Assembly: GCA_937892275.1 (NCBI GenBank) | Contig: CALAVG010000324.1 | Span: forward strand, 1 to 32,127 | Length of the DNA stretch: 32,127 nt | DNA from: an uncultured Methanomicrobiales archaeon | Lineage (GTDB): Archaea > Thermoplasmatota > Thermoplasmata > Methanomassiliicoccales > Methanomethylophilaceae | Direction of reading: 5' to 3' | Part shown: one piece after another, positions 1-6,480 of the stretch | How positions within the stretch are numbered: position 1 is the stretch's first letter | Layout of the letters: the number at the start of each line of letters is the position of its first letter | Notes under the pieces: model-generated | The model's database searches: none | Seen by the model: only the letters and a program-made list of their open reading frames with translations | Told to the model about the DNA's origin: nothing | Position numbers and translations under genes: made by a program

Positions 1-129
1 CATGCCATCAACACGGTGGCCGTAAAGAGCCATGTTAAATTAACATTAAAGATGATAACACAACAACTGGAAACTATCTCGAAACAGTCATTCGTATCTT
101 TATTCGGAACTCCTCAATCGTTTATATAG
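1..129 (+). CDS. C-terminal fragment of an unidentified protein (runs in from the left edge)
   Basis: Frame 1 is open from the first base to a TAG at 127-129 and encodes about 42 residues with a basic helical look, including the stretch VKSHVKLTLKMITQQLE. I do not recognise the family; a transposase tail is one possibility. The TAG overlaps the TATA-like element that would serve mntA. If UAG were read as pyrrolysine the frame would continue ten codons to TGA at 160-162, making an ATGA overlap with the mntA start. That it is coding at all is an inference from composition and openness only. Confidence 0.35.
   Translation, partial: HAINTVAVKSHVKLTLKMITQQLETISKQSFVSLFGTPQSFI
119..129 (+). promoter_or_regulatory. 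TATA-like promoter element of the mntA-hepT operon
   Basis: The sequence TCGTTTATATAGA lies about 30-38 bases before the mntA ATG at 159, the usual distance for an archaeal TATA box serving a transcript with a very short leader. A purine-rich GGAGAT at 150-155 could be the ribosome binding site. Confidence 0.45.
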
Positions 130-158
130 ACAAAACCAGATGCTGAATTGGAGATAAG

Positions 159-473
159 ATGACCGATTCTGGTGTTGATACAAGGTCTGTAGCCATTAAG
201 GAGCTAGGGGATATCATAGCACCGCTGGCAGCTAGATGCAACATCACCAAGGTATATCTCTTTGGATCCAGGGCACGTGACGATTATACGGATGACAGCG
301 ATTACGATTTTATCATCGAGGTAAAACCTGAGTACCGTTGGGGCAATCAAATGGACTTTATCGAGGGCGCAAAGGAGGCCCTAGGCCATGATGTCGATGT
401 AGTCACGAGACGTAGTTTGACTGATGATAATTTCTCCAAGAGAGCCCTGGGAGAGATGATCTTTGTCTGCTGA
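159..473 (+). CDS. mntA: MntA-type nucleotidyltransferase antitoxin
   Basis: A minimal nucleotidyltransferase of 104 residues. The pol-beta signature is complete: Gly36-Ser37, ten residues, then Asp48-x-Asp50, with a third acidic cluster at Asp78/Asp80 in a DVDVV strand. In characterised systems MntA adds AMP residues to a tyrosine of the HEPN partner and so silences its RNase activity. It overlaps the next gene by 11 bases, the usual compact toxin-antitoxin arrangement, and the pair sits next to insertion sequences in an AT-richer stretch, which suggests horizontal acquisition. The start is ATG with GGAGAT upstream. The family call is secure; activity is inferred. Confidence 0.88.
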   Translation: MTDSGVDTRSVAIKELGDIIAPLAARCNITKVYLFGSRARDDYTDDSDYDFIIEVKPEYRWGNQMDFIEGAKEALGHDVDVVTRRSLTDDNFSKRALGEMIFVC

Positions 474-744
474 TAATCGCATTGTCATAGAGGACACGCT
501 CGATCTGATGATAGAGTACTGTGATGATACCGCCATGATTCTTCATCGTATTGGTGGAATAGACGACCTTAAGACAGATGCAATGAACCAGTACGCTCTT
601 GCTGGACCTATCCAGCAACTAGGTGAGTGTACAAGGCGCATAGATATTTGGCTTGGAAACCATTATGATTATGAATGGTCCGACATTATTGGATTTAGGA
701 ATATCCTTAGTCATCACTATAATAAGCTCGATCTAGACTTATAG
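463..744 (+). CDS. hepT: HEPN-domain RNase toxin (HepT/DUF86), 3' end truncated by an insertion sequence
   Basis: Encodes 93 residues from a TTG start that overlaps mntA by 11 bases. The HEPN active-site motif R-x4-H-x-Y is intact as Arg79, His84 and Tyr86 (RNILSHHY), near the C-terminus. Full-length family members normally continue for a further 20-30 residues, forming the last helix. Here the frame reaches a TAG at 742-744 that belongs to the terminal inverted repeat of the IS630-type element inserted immediately after position 741. The toxin is therefore probably a truncated product. Whether it is still active, or dead with the antitoxin maintained alone, cannot be read from sequence. Confidence 0.85.
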   Translation: MSADNRIVIEDTLDLMIEYCDDTAMILHRIGGIDDLKTDAMNQYALAGPIQQLGECTRRIDIWLGNHYDYEWSDIIGFRNILSHHYNKLDLDL

Positions 745-766
745 TCAATAACATAACTTTTTAGGC
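740..766 (+). repeat. Left terminal inverted repeat of the IS630-type element
   Basis: Begins with the TA target duplication followed by TAGTCAATAACATAAC. It matches the reverse complement of 1825-1851 at 25 of 27 positions. It supplies the stop codon of hepT. Confidence 0.92.
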
Positions 767-1302
767 AAAAGCTCCATAAAAATATCTACCCAATATTTTG
801 CATAAGACAACGAGACTGCGGCATTCATAAAAGACTCCTGAACGACAGACTCTACCTGGCATCTATCCAAGATCCCATGTTTGGAAAGTTCGAACTTCAT
901 AGTCTTCCAAATCAGCTCAATGGGGTTGTACTGCGGGAAATATGGGGGAAGATAGCACAATCTGATATCCAATCTCGCTGCCGCATCCCTTACCTCCTGA
1001 GTTTTGTGAATACGGCAATTGTCCAGGACCATCACGATGGTCCTGTCGCCATTGGCCTCCCTCACCTTCTCGAGAAAAGCCCCGAATGACTCTGCATTGC
1101 CCCTATCGGGGAACGCACATACCGGATTACCGTTGAGAGGATAGAAACCCATGGTATTCACCGTCATCGCATCGGTGGCATGTGTCTTGATGATATTCCC
1201 CTTCTCTCCCCAGATCCTGCAACGGTTTATGTCGCTTTTCTGCGTGGACTCATCATCGAATCCTAGGACGAAATCTTCGTTCAGGAGTTCGTCCAGTACC
1301 AT
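745..1302 (-). CDS. IS630-family transposase, catalytic DDE part (ORF B)
   Basis: Encodes the DDE integrase-fold half of the transposase. The catalytic triad is visible as Asp16 (or Asp17) in GFDDEST, Asp94 in VLDNCRIH and Glu129 in NPIELIW. The last two are separated by 34 residues, the DD34E spacing typical of IS630. The LPPYFPQYNPIE motif is the family hallmark. The real product is made by -1 slippage from ORF A at an eight-adenine run (minus-strand equivalent of 1310-1317). The ATG counted here is only the first Met after the fusion point and is probably not an independent start. Confidence 0.92.
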   Translation of the reverse strand: MVLDELLNEDFVLGFDDESTQKSDINRCRIWGEKGNIIKTHATDAMTVNTMGFYPLNGNPVCAFPDRGNAESFGAFLEKVREANGDRTIVMVLDNCRIHKTQEVRDAAARLDIRLCYLPPYFPQYNPIELIWKTMKFELSKHGILDRCQVESVVQESFMNAAVSLSYAKYWVDIFMELLPKKLCY

Positions 1303-1805
1303 TCCGAGGTTTTTTTTAGAATGCCTTCAGGATCCTTGGGACGACGATAATCGATCTTGTACCCACGTCTATACACAAGGCCTTCCGAGCGAAGGATCCT
1401 TCCTATCTGCATACCAGAATACTCGACTCCGTAGGCAGACTTTACATAATCGCATACAGAATCCGTACAAAGTTCTCTTCCAAGAACGTATTGAGCAAGA
1501 TCATGTTTCTGATCCTTGGAGAGCTTCGACGGTGCACCACCGTCGAAACCCGGTATTAGCCCCTCAAAGCCGTGCTCGTTCCAGGCAGCTTGCCAATTAT
1601 AGCCGCTCTGACGGTTCACCATCAGTGCGTCCGTTGCTTTGGCCACGCTGTATCCTTTATACCTCAAACGGACGAAGGAAAGGCGCTCCTTCATCCTATC
1701 CTTCTCAGCACGTGTCATATCCGAGGATTCCAACGACTCTATCATGCGCTCCAACTCGGCCAGTTCCACGTGTCTGACAATCTCCATGTGCTCTACATTA
1801 GTCAT
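1281..1805 (-). CDS. IS630-family transposase, N-terminal helix-turn-helix part (ORF A)
   Basis: Encodes 174 residues ending shortly after the run of eight adenines. It contains the helix-turn-helix and Winged-helix_Tnp regions typical of IS630 transposases (around residues 45-80, SVAKATDALMVNRQSGYNW, and 100-140). After LKK the zero frame stops within ten codons. The -1 frame reads LKKN-LGMVLDELL and enters the DDE domain without a gap. Programmed slippage on A runs is known in several IS families, so this is more likely regulated expression than a disabling mutation. Confidence 0.9.
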   Translation of the reverse strand: MTNVEHMEIVRHVELAELERMIESLESSDMTRAEKDRMKERLSFVRLRYKGYSVAKATDALMVNRQSGYNWQAAWNEHGFEGLIPGFDGGAPSKLSKDQKHDLAQYVLGRELCTDSVCDYVKSAYGVEYSGMQIGRILRSEGLVYRRGYKIDYRRPKDPEGILKKTSEWYWTNS

Positions 1806-1824
1806 AATTGGATATCGTCTTTAT

Positions 1825-1851
1825 GTCTAAAAAGTTATGTTATCGACTATA
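1825..1851 (-). repeat. Right terminal inverted repeat of the IS630-type element
   Basis: Mirror of 740-766 with two mismatches, ending in the TA duplication. It lies 20 bases upstream of the transposase start. Confidence 0.92.
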
Positions 1852-1862
1852 TATATAGATTG

Positions 1863-1922
1863 GGAAAAATGGAAATTTCTCCAAAATTCCGCGCGGAAAA
1901 ATGGAGGATACTCCAAAATTCC
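1863..1922. repeat. Two tandem 28-base hairpin units, period 32
   Basis: Units at 1863-1890 and 1895-1922 share the flanks GGAAAAATGGA and CTCCAAAATTCC and differ only in the five-base centre (AATTT versus GGATA), giving 24 of 28 identities. Each unit is imperfectly self-complementary: GGAA and TGGA(G) pair with (C)TCCA and TTCC around a symmetric A3/A3 internal loop. A GCGC joins the units. Function unknown; it could be a processed RNA structure, a protein-binding repeat or the remnant of a small mobile element. Confidence 0.7.
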
Positions 1923-1997
1923 CGAAATTGAGAGCTGAAAGAACCGGAGCGCAGATAAGCATCCCAGCAGATAGGATGCTCCTGGACGCCAAACTGT

Positions 1998-2006
1998 TTT
2001 ATTAAA
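1998..2006 (+). promoter_or_regulatory. TATA-like element for the membrane-protein pair
   Basis: TTTTATTAAATC lies about 32-40 bases before the ATG at 2038, and GTGAGA directly before the ATG could bind 16S rRNA. Confidence 0.4.
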
Positions 2007-2037
2007 TCGGTAACACATTCCCCCACCTAGTGAGATA

Positions 2038-2529
2038 ATGGACGCCAAGAATCTGAACCTTTTGGGAATCATCAGCATTGTGGGTGCCATCATAGTGATA
2101 GTCGGGGTCTTCATGACCTGGCTGGCCACTGATCTGTTGGATTACACCATCTCTGGCTGGGAGCTCTACACGGAATGGACGGACGTTCTCGATACGAAGT
2201 ACACGTTCCTTCCCCTAGCGGACCTGATCTTCGGAATCATCATAATCGTGATGATGATCATACCGACATTCTGCAACATAGACCGTTTCAAGAAGGCCAA
2301 CAACATAATTGGCCTGATAACGGTCATCGCTGCGGTCGTCATGTTGATCATATCAGGGCTCTTCATCATCAAGGATATCGACATATGGTTAATCACAATC
2401 CACATGGGCAACCATCTTAAGATCGGATTCTGGCTGACCCTCGTTGGTACCGCCTTGATAATCGTAGGCGGATTCATGCCTATTGTGAAGAACAGACTTA
2501 CAGTCACCATCAAACCAAAGGGTGAATGA
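2038..2529 (+). CDS. Four-helix membrane protein, first of a tandem pair
   Basis: Encodes 163 residues with four predicted transmembrane helices at about 8-31, 60-82, 92-114 and 126-150, and short loops. I do not recognise a named family. A motif shared with the following gene is YTFLPLxDLIxGII, then MMIIPTF and KxANN, so the two are paralogues from a local duplication. The first loop is acidic and carries aromatic residues. No catalytic motif is visible. It begins 108 bases after the tandem hairpins and has its own TATA-like element. Confidence 0.8.
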   Translation: MDAKNLNLLGIISIVGAIIVIVGVFMTWLATDLLDYTISGWELYTEWTDVLDTKYTFLPLADLIFGIIIIVMMIIPTFCNIDRFKKANNIIGLITVIAAVVMLIISGLFIIKDIDIWLITIHMGNHLKIGFWLTLVGTALIIVGGFMPIVKNRLTVTIKPKGE

Positions 2530-2581
2530 TCATATACGGCGTACCATTATCGAACGATTTCACAAAAGGGATGTGAATAAA

Positions 2582-3055
2582 ATGGGAAAGAGCATAAACC
2601 TGCTTGCGATCATTGGAATCATCGGCGGCGCGATGATGATCGTCGGTGTCTTCCTGACATGGGTTGATTTCAAAGTTGTAGGGATCAGCCTGGGAACGGC
2701 CACCGGCTGGGACATATTCGACGGACTGAAGGATGTGGACGGCATCAAGTACACATTCCTGCCGCTCCTCGATCTGATCGCCGGAATCATAGCAGTCATA
2801 ATGATGATCATCCCCACGTTCGCGAACGTGGACGGATACAAGAGGGCCAACAACGCCCTCGGAATCATCGTCACTATCCTCTCCATCGTGGTCATCGTGA
2901 TCTCCATACTCTTCATGACCCAGAGCTGGGACCTCTCACTGGTCATTATCCACATGTCCGACTACATCCAGTACGGATTCTGGATCTCACTAATCGGAGC
3001 GATCATCACTCTGATCGGCGGAATCATGCCCATCGCGAAGAACAGGATGAACTGA
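2582..3055 (+). CDS. Four-helix membrane protein, second of a tandem pair
   Basis: Encodes 157 residues from ATG 2582. The longer open frame from 2522 would add a 20-residue polar tail with no counterpart in the paralogue, and overlaps that gene. The start MGKSINLLAIIGIIGG instead aligns directly with MDAKNLNLLGIISIVG of its neighbour and has GGGATGTG upstream. It has four predicted membrane helices in the same positions as the first copy. A hairpin terminator follows. Function unknown; the pair may form a heteromeric small membrane complex, but that is speculation. Confidence 0.8.
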   Translation: MGKSINLLAIIGIIGGAMMIVGVFLTWVDFKVVGISLGTATGWDIFDGLKDVDGIKYTFLPLLDLIAGIIAVIMMIIPTFANVDGYKRANNALGIIVTILSIVVIVISILFMTQSWDLSLVIIHMSDYIQYGFWISLIGAIITLIGGIMPIAKNRMN

Positions 3056-3067
3056 TAAACCTCTCAA

Positions 3068-3088
3068 AGCGGGGGAGGATTCCCCGCT
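3068..3088 (+). terminator. Hairpin terminator after the membrane-protein pair
   Basis: AGCGGGG (3068-3074) pairs perfectly with CCCCGCT (3082-3088) across a seven-base loop and is followed by a T-rich stretch (ACTCTTCTTTAATCTTT). Confidence 0.7.
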
Positions 3089-3126
3089 ACTCTTCTTTAA
3101 TCTTTCAGAACTCTTCCAACCGGAAT

Positions 3127-3201
3127 ACATCATTGAATACATTATTGATACATCATTATTACATTAATATTACATTATTAAATACATTATTTTACATTAT
3201 T
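3127..3201. promoter_or_regulatory. Seven-copy ACATTATT array with about 11-base period upstream of the AlbA_2 regulator
   Basis: The octamer ACATTATT (variants ACATCATT, ACATTAAT) starts at 3127, 3139, 3150, 3161, 3172, 3184 and 3194, so the steps are 12, 11, 11, 11, 12 and 10 bases, close to one helical turn. The array ends just before a TATA-like TTATATAG (3200-3207) and 45 bases before the ATG of the DNA-binding regulator gene. Copies on one helix face suggest a cooperative operator, possibly autoregulatory, or a curved-DNA element. Observation direct, function inferred. Confidence 0.65.
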
Positions 3202-3245
3202 ATATAGTATTCGGATCCATATGAAAAGGACCTGAGGGCGATATT

Positions 3246-4550
3246 ATGACCAATGTCGAGAAGGAAAGCATGACAACGGAATTCAAAGAGAGCATGTCCC
3301 AATTGGATAAGGGCATCCTGGGGATAACTGCGATGCTCAACAGATCCAATCATGCAGAGCTGTACATAGGCATCGATGATAATGGAGATGTCGTCGGCAT
3401 CCAGGTCGGAAAGGACACGTTAGAGAAGATCCGCAACAAGATCTCGACACTTGTGAGTCCACAGATCCTACCAGATATAGAGGTGCTCAACGACGATGGC
3501 AAGGATTACCTCAGGATATCCTGCAGCGGATATGCATCCGCATACTCATTCAACGGTCGTTACTATATCAGGGAAGTGACCTCGAACGTGCAACTGTCCC
3601 CTGAGATGCTGACGAGGATGCTCCTTTCCAAAGGTACTGACCTCCCTAAAGAGATCGCATCACCGATTCAGGACCTGACCTTCAAGACCTTCACCCGCTA
3701 CCTGGAATCACTGAAGATGCACACCAGCAACCAGAAGGGATTCTTCGAGAGTCACGGACTCCTGAACAACGAGGGCAAATACAACCTAGTCGCCTATCTG
3801 ATGTCGGATCAGAATGATGTCCCGCTGCAGGTGGCCATCTTCTCCGGGACAGATAAGAGCGCCATATCCAGCAGGACCGATTACGGCAGGACATCACTGC
3901 TGATAGGTGTGGGCAGCATACTGGATCGCATAAGGTCGCTGGAGATCACAAAGATACGTTCTACCTCCTCCAACAGGGTGGAGGAACAGCTCTTCGATCC
4001 AGATGTATTCAGGGAAGCTTGGATAAACGCCTGTGCCCACAACGATTGGAAATCGATGATACCTCCTTCGGTGTTCATATTCGACACCAGGATAGAGGTA
4101 CAGTCCTACGGCCGCATACCGTTCATGCTGTCCCTCGACGAATTCTATTCCGGTACCAGCATGCCGGTGAATAAGTCCCTGTTCGATCTGTTCATACTTG
4201 CAGATTATTCCGAACAGAGCGGCCACGGCGTTAAGACCATAGTGGAGAGATACGGGAAGGAATCGATCAGCATAGGAGACAACATAATCACAGTCACGAT
4301 CCCGTTCGCCTTCGAACCCGATTGGGTGATATCCCGCAAGCAATCCGAATCTTTCAATCCGCAGAAGAGCAATGAGGACAAAGTGCTCGAATACGTGTCC
4401 AAAAACACCCAAGCGAGCATCAAAGAGACAGCCCAGTTCACTGGCATGAGCGTATCATCTGTGAACAAGATCATAGCTAGCCTGAAGGAAAGAGGAATCA
4501 TCAGGAACGACGGTAACAACCGGAGGAATAATTGGGTCAGAGTCGGTTGA
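3246..4550 (+). CDS. AlbA_2 (Schlafen-type) domain ATP-binding transcriptional regulator
   Basis: Encodes 434 residues in three parts. Residues about 5-125 are an AlbA_2/Schlafen putative nucleic-acid-binding domain, opening with TTEFKESM and containing YIGIDDNGDVVGI. The middle carries a GHKL-type ATPase region with an N-box-like EAWINACAHNDW around residue 258. Residues about 375-432 form a winged helix (SIKETAQFTGMSVSSVNKIIASL). Such proteins are usually annotated as ATP-dependent transcriptional regulators and are common beside mobile and defence genes. It stands alone, flanked by a repeat array upstream and an insertion sequence 30 bases downstream. Ligand and targets are unknown. Confidence 0.85.
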   Translation: MTNVEKESMTTEFKESMSQLDKGILGITAMLNRSNHAELYIGIDDNGDVVGIQVGKDTLEKIRNKISTLVSPQILPDIEVLNDDGKDYLRISCSGYASAYSFNGRYYIREVTSNVQLSPEMLTRMLLSKGTDLPKEIASPIQDLTFKTFTRYLESLKMHTSNQKGFFESHGLLNNEGKYNLVAYLMSDQNDVPLQVAIFSGTDKSAISSRTDYGRTSLLIGVGSILDRIRSLEITKIRSTSSNRVEEQLFDPDVFREAWINACAHNDWKSMIPPSVFIFDTRIEVQSYGRIPFMLSLDEFYSGTSMPVNKSLFDLFILADYSEQSGHGVKTIVERYGKESISIGDNIITVTIPFAFEPDWVISRKQSESFNPQKSNEDKVLEYVSKNTQASIKETAQFTGMSVSSVNKIIASLKERGIIRNDGNNRRNNWVRVG

Positions 4551-4580
4551 GGACTGTATGTTCCAACCTTAGTTCTGGGG

Positions 4581-4595
4581 AAATCCAACACTACA
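4581..4595 (+). repeat. Left terminal inverted repeat of the IS1634/IS4-type element
   Basis: AAATCCAACACTACA, two bases before the transposase stop codon; exact reverse complement at 6387-6401. Confidence 0.85.
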
Positions 4596-4597
4596 TT

Positions 4598-6241
4598 TCA
4601 GCGAATCCTGAGCAACAGCCTATTTGATGTGAACTTCGGCAGGTTGATGGAGGCGGGGATAGGGATATCCAATGAGGCGTAGATGTCTTTGACCTGCTTC
4701 TTCGGGGTCTTGATACTGATATCATCGCCGACACGATAGCCTATCAGGGATTTCGGATGCGATAACGCATCCGACATGGAGAAGTTCGTGTTCTTTATGA
4801 TAAGGTTCCTCATCGAGAGGTACATGATCGTATCGATCATGTCCGAAAGGATCTTTCCTCTCACCGTATTATTGTTCCATTTTGCTATCGGGAGCAGCTT
4901 CAGATAGGTCTTTGCAGTCTTGAAGAGATTCTCTATCCATTGTCTTCCAAAGTAATCATCCAGTATGCTTTTAGGGTCGGAGTCTTTGTTGGAAATCAGG
5001 ATGAAGAAACCGTCCTCGAATAAGCGGTAGGTCTTCTTCTTATCGGTCATGGAGCCGTATTCTTCCTCGTGTTTGCCCATCCAGTTCCTGAAACCCATGG
5101 CGGCATTCTCTCTGTCCAGATACACATATGCGAACTCTTTGTGACCAAAGAGTTCAATCTCGCGCTTGATCCCGAAATAGGTATGTTTGTTCCTTACAAA
5201 TGCGTATTTCCCGTTGTCGAACATCTTCCTGCATTCGTTGAAAAGCTCCATGTAGCAGAAACCACGCTTGTTCGGCATGCGCACGACGATCGTGCGCACG
5301 TCATCGGGATCATCATATGGCGCTTCGTCCGCATTGAATTTGCAGATCAGATTCTCACACGCATAGCCTGCATCCAATACAAGGTCCAGAATAGTTATCC
5401 CCAACGTGGCCTTCAGATCATCCATCTCATCCATGATGGTCGTCACATCAAGCACATTGCTCGGAATTATCTCGAACCAGACAGGATATCCCGTCAGGAT
5501 ATCCTGGATGACCGCCAATCTCATTTGGACACTTGTGGCCTCGACCCCATGACTGCACAGAGCATTAAAGGGATTGTCAACGGAATCATTGGGGAGAGGA
5601 GTGGTGTCTATGTAGCAGCATCTGCCGAATTTGGGATACTTGGACCTCATCAGCGTGACGAATCTTTTGAAGAACTCCTTCTTGATCCCTTCGTTACCCA
5701 TAGCGGTGAAGTACGCAGTATCACTGCGTACAGAATTCACCGGAACATCAGGCGCCAGATAAGCTGCGAAAGTATTGTCCATGAATATGTCGCAGGTCTC
5801 ATTGGATCCGTTACGAGCTATCCCGTAGGTCAGATGCAATACGGCCCGTTCATATTCGCTATCATCGGTGAACAGGTTCCTGATGATCCTAAGGATTCCG
5901 CTGGATTCCATGAAAGAGAAGACAAGATACGCTTCTCCGAATATAGGGTGGTCTTCCGGTTCCAGGAAGACCTCCAAATTCTCGATCTCTTCGCTTCCTG
6001 TCAGTACCCTTTCGAACTCATCCTTGTCAGCATCGTATATGACAAGTCCCCTTTCAGGGGACATGAACACGCCTCTGCGCTTGCTCTCCAAGGATATCAC
6101 CTTCCCCAGTTTCTCTCTGACGATCTGCTTTGCATGGTGCTTCCTATCCTTCACATACTCAACATCTATGATCGACGCGCTACCGCTGACGATCTTTCCA
6201 TTCTCATCCCTCTTGATGTTCTGTACTCTGATGAAAGGCAT
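4598..6241 (-). CDS. IS1634/IS4-superfamily DDE transposase
   Basis: A full-length transposase of 547 residues. Catalytic candidates are Asp212 in CYIDTTPLPNDS, Asp290 in LVLDAGYACEN and Glu437 in the DDYFGRQWIENLFKTAK segment. The last matches the Y-x2-R-x3-E-x6-K signature region of IS4-like enzymes in position and spirit. The N-terminal 100 residues are a basic/acidic non-catalytic domain. No frameshift or internal stop is present, so the gene appears intact. A seven-base palindrome lies 14 bases upstream and may be its operator. Confidence 0.9.
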   Translation of the reverse strand: MPFIRVQNIKRDENGKIVSGSASIIDVEYVKDRKHHAKQIVREKLGKVISLESKRRGVFMSPERGLVIYDADKDEFERVLTGSEEIENLEVFLEPEDHPIFGEAYLVFSFMESSGILRIIRNLFTDDSEYERAVLHLTYGIARNGSNETCDIFMDNTFAAYLAPDVPVNSVRSDTAYFTAMGNEGIKKEFFKRFVTLMRSKYPKFGRCCYIDTTPLPNDSVDNPFNALCSHGVEATSVQMRLAVIQDILTGYPVWFEIIPSNVLDVTTIMDEMDDLKATLGITILDLVLDAGYACENLICKFNADEAPYDDPDDVRTIVVRMPNKRGFCYMELFNECRKMFDNGKYAFVRNKHTYFGIKREIELFGHKEFAYVYLDRENAAMGFRNWMGKHEEEYGSMTDKKKTYRLFEDGFFILISNKDSDPKSILDDYFGRQWIENLFKTAKTYLKLLPIAKWNNNTVRGKILSDMIDTIMYLSMRNLIIKNTNFSMSDALSHPKSLIGYRVGDDISIKTPKKQVKDIYASLDIPIPASINLPKFTSNRLLLRIR

Positions 6242-6254
6242 CCTATCCCCAAAT

Positions 6255-6277
6255 TATAGTGATGACTCAACACTATA
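6255..6277 (-). promoter_or_regulatory. Palindrome upstream of the transposase start
   Basis: TATAGTG (6255-6261) and CACTATA (6271-6277) form a perfect inverted repeat around nine bases. It sits just upstream of the transposase ATG at 6241, where promoter or operator elements are expected. Confidence 0.45.
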
Positions 6278-6386
6278 AATACTATTGCATGGACAGGTTT
6301 GCAATCAAATCGATGGACCTTACAAAGGTGGAGCCAGACGGTTTTTCCTCGTGCGAAAGAAGTCAATCAAAAAGCCTTCAAAAGAT

Positions 6387-6401
6387 TGTAGTGTTGGATT
6401 T
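6387..6401 (-). repeat. Right terminal inverted repeat of the IS1634/IS4-type element
   Basis: TGTAGTGTTGGATTT, the exact reverse complement of 4581-4595, about 145 bases upstream of the transposase start. Confidence 0.85.
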
Positions 6402-6480
6402 CAGCAGAAGTCAGGCTCGAATCTAACATCCCACCGTTCCCTTTAATAATGCGTGTACGATAAAGGGGGCCAGTGATTTC

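Larger units (their letters stand above)
742..1849 (-). mobile_element. IS630-family insertion sequence, about 1.1 kb
   Basis: The element carries a transposase in two overlapping frames on the minus strand. It is bounded by near-perfect inverted repeats (740-766 and 1825-1851, 25 of 27 bases matching when the flanking TA is included). A TA dinucleotide lies at both ends (740-741 and 1850-1851), matching the TA target duplication of the IS630/Tc1/mariner group. It sits directly at the 3' end of hepT. The catalytic residues and both ends are intact, so the element may still be mobile. Confidence 0.93.
4581..6401 (-). mobile_element. IS1634/IS4-type insertion sequence, about 1.8 kb
   Basis: A 547-residue DDE transposase on the minus strand is enclosed by a perfect 15-base inverted repeat, AAATCCAACACTACA at 4581-4595 and its complement at 6387-6401. 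Some similarity extends outward (TTCTG at 4573-4577 mirrored by CAGAA at 6405-6409), so the true ends may be up to eight bases further out. I see no convincing target duplication. It lies between the AlbA_2 gene and the promoter of the TIM-barrel gene without interrupting either. Confidence 0.88.

Noticed and set aside
1281..1320. Frameshift taken as proof that the IS630 transposase is a pseudogene
   Set aside because: The shift occurs exactly at A8 with a -1 fusion that restores the catalytic frame, and the rest of the element is intact; programmed slippage is likelier.
742..1931. Restored hepT C-terminus after virtual excision of the IS with one TA
   Set aside because: Joining 741 to 1852 keeps the frame open for about 25 codons, but the result runs through the tandem hairpins and does not resemble the HEPN last helix.
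5069..6259. 396-residue open frame antisense to the IS1634-type transposase
   Set aside because: The minus-strand transposase has full catalytic motifs and inverted repeats; the plus frame has no recognisable domain and is a shadow.
4573..6409. Target-site duplication of the IS1634-type element
   Set aside because: The bases outside the 15-base inverted repeats show an extended inverted similarity (TTCTG/CAGAA) but no matching direct repeat.
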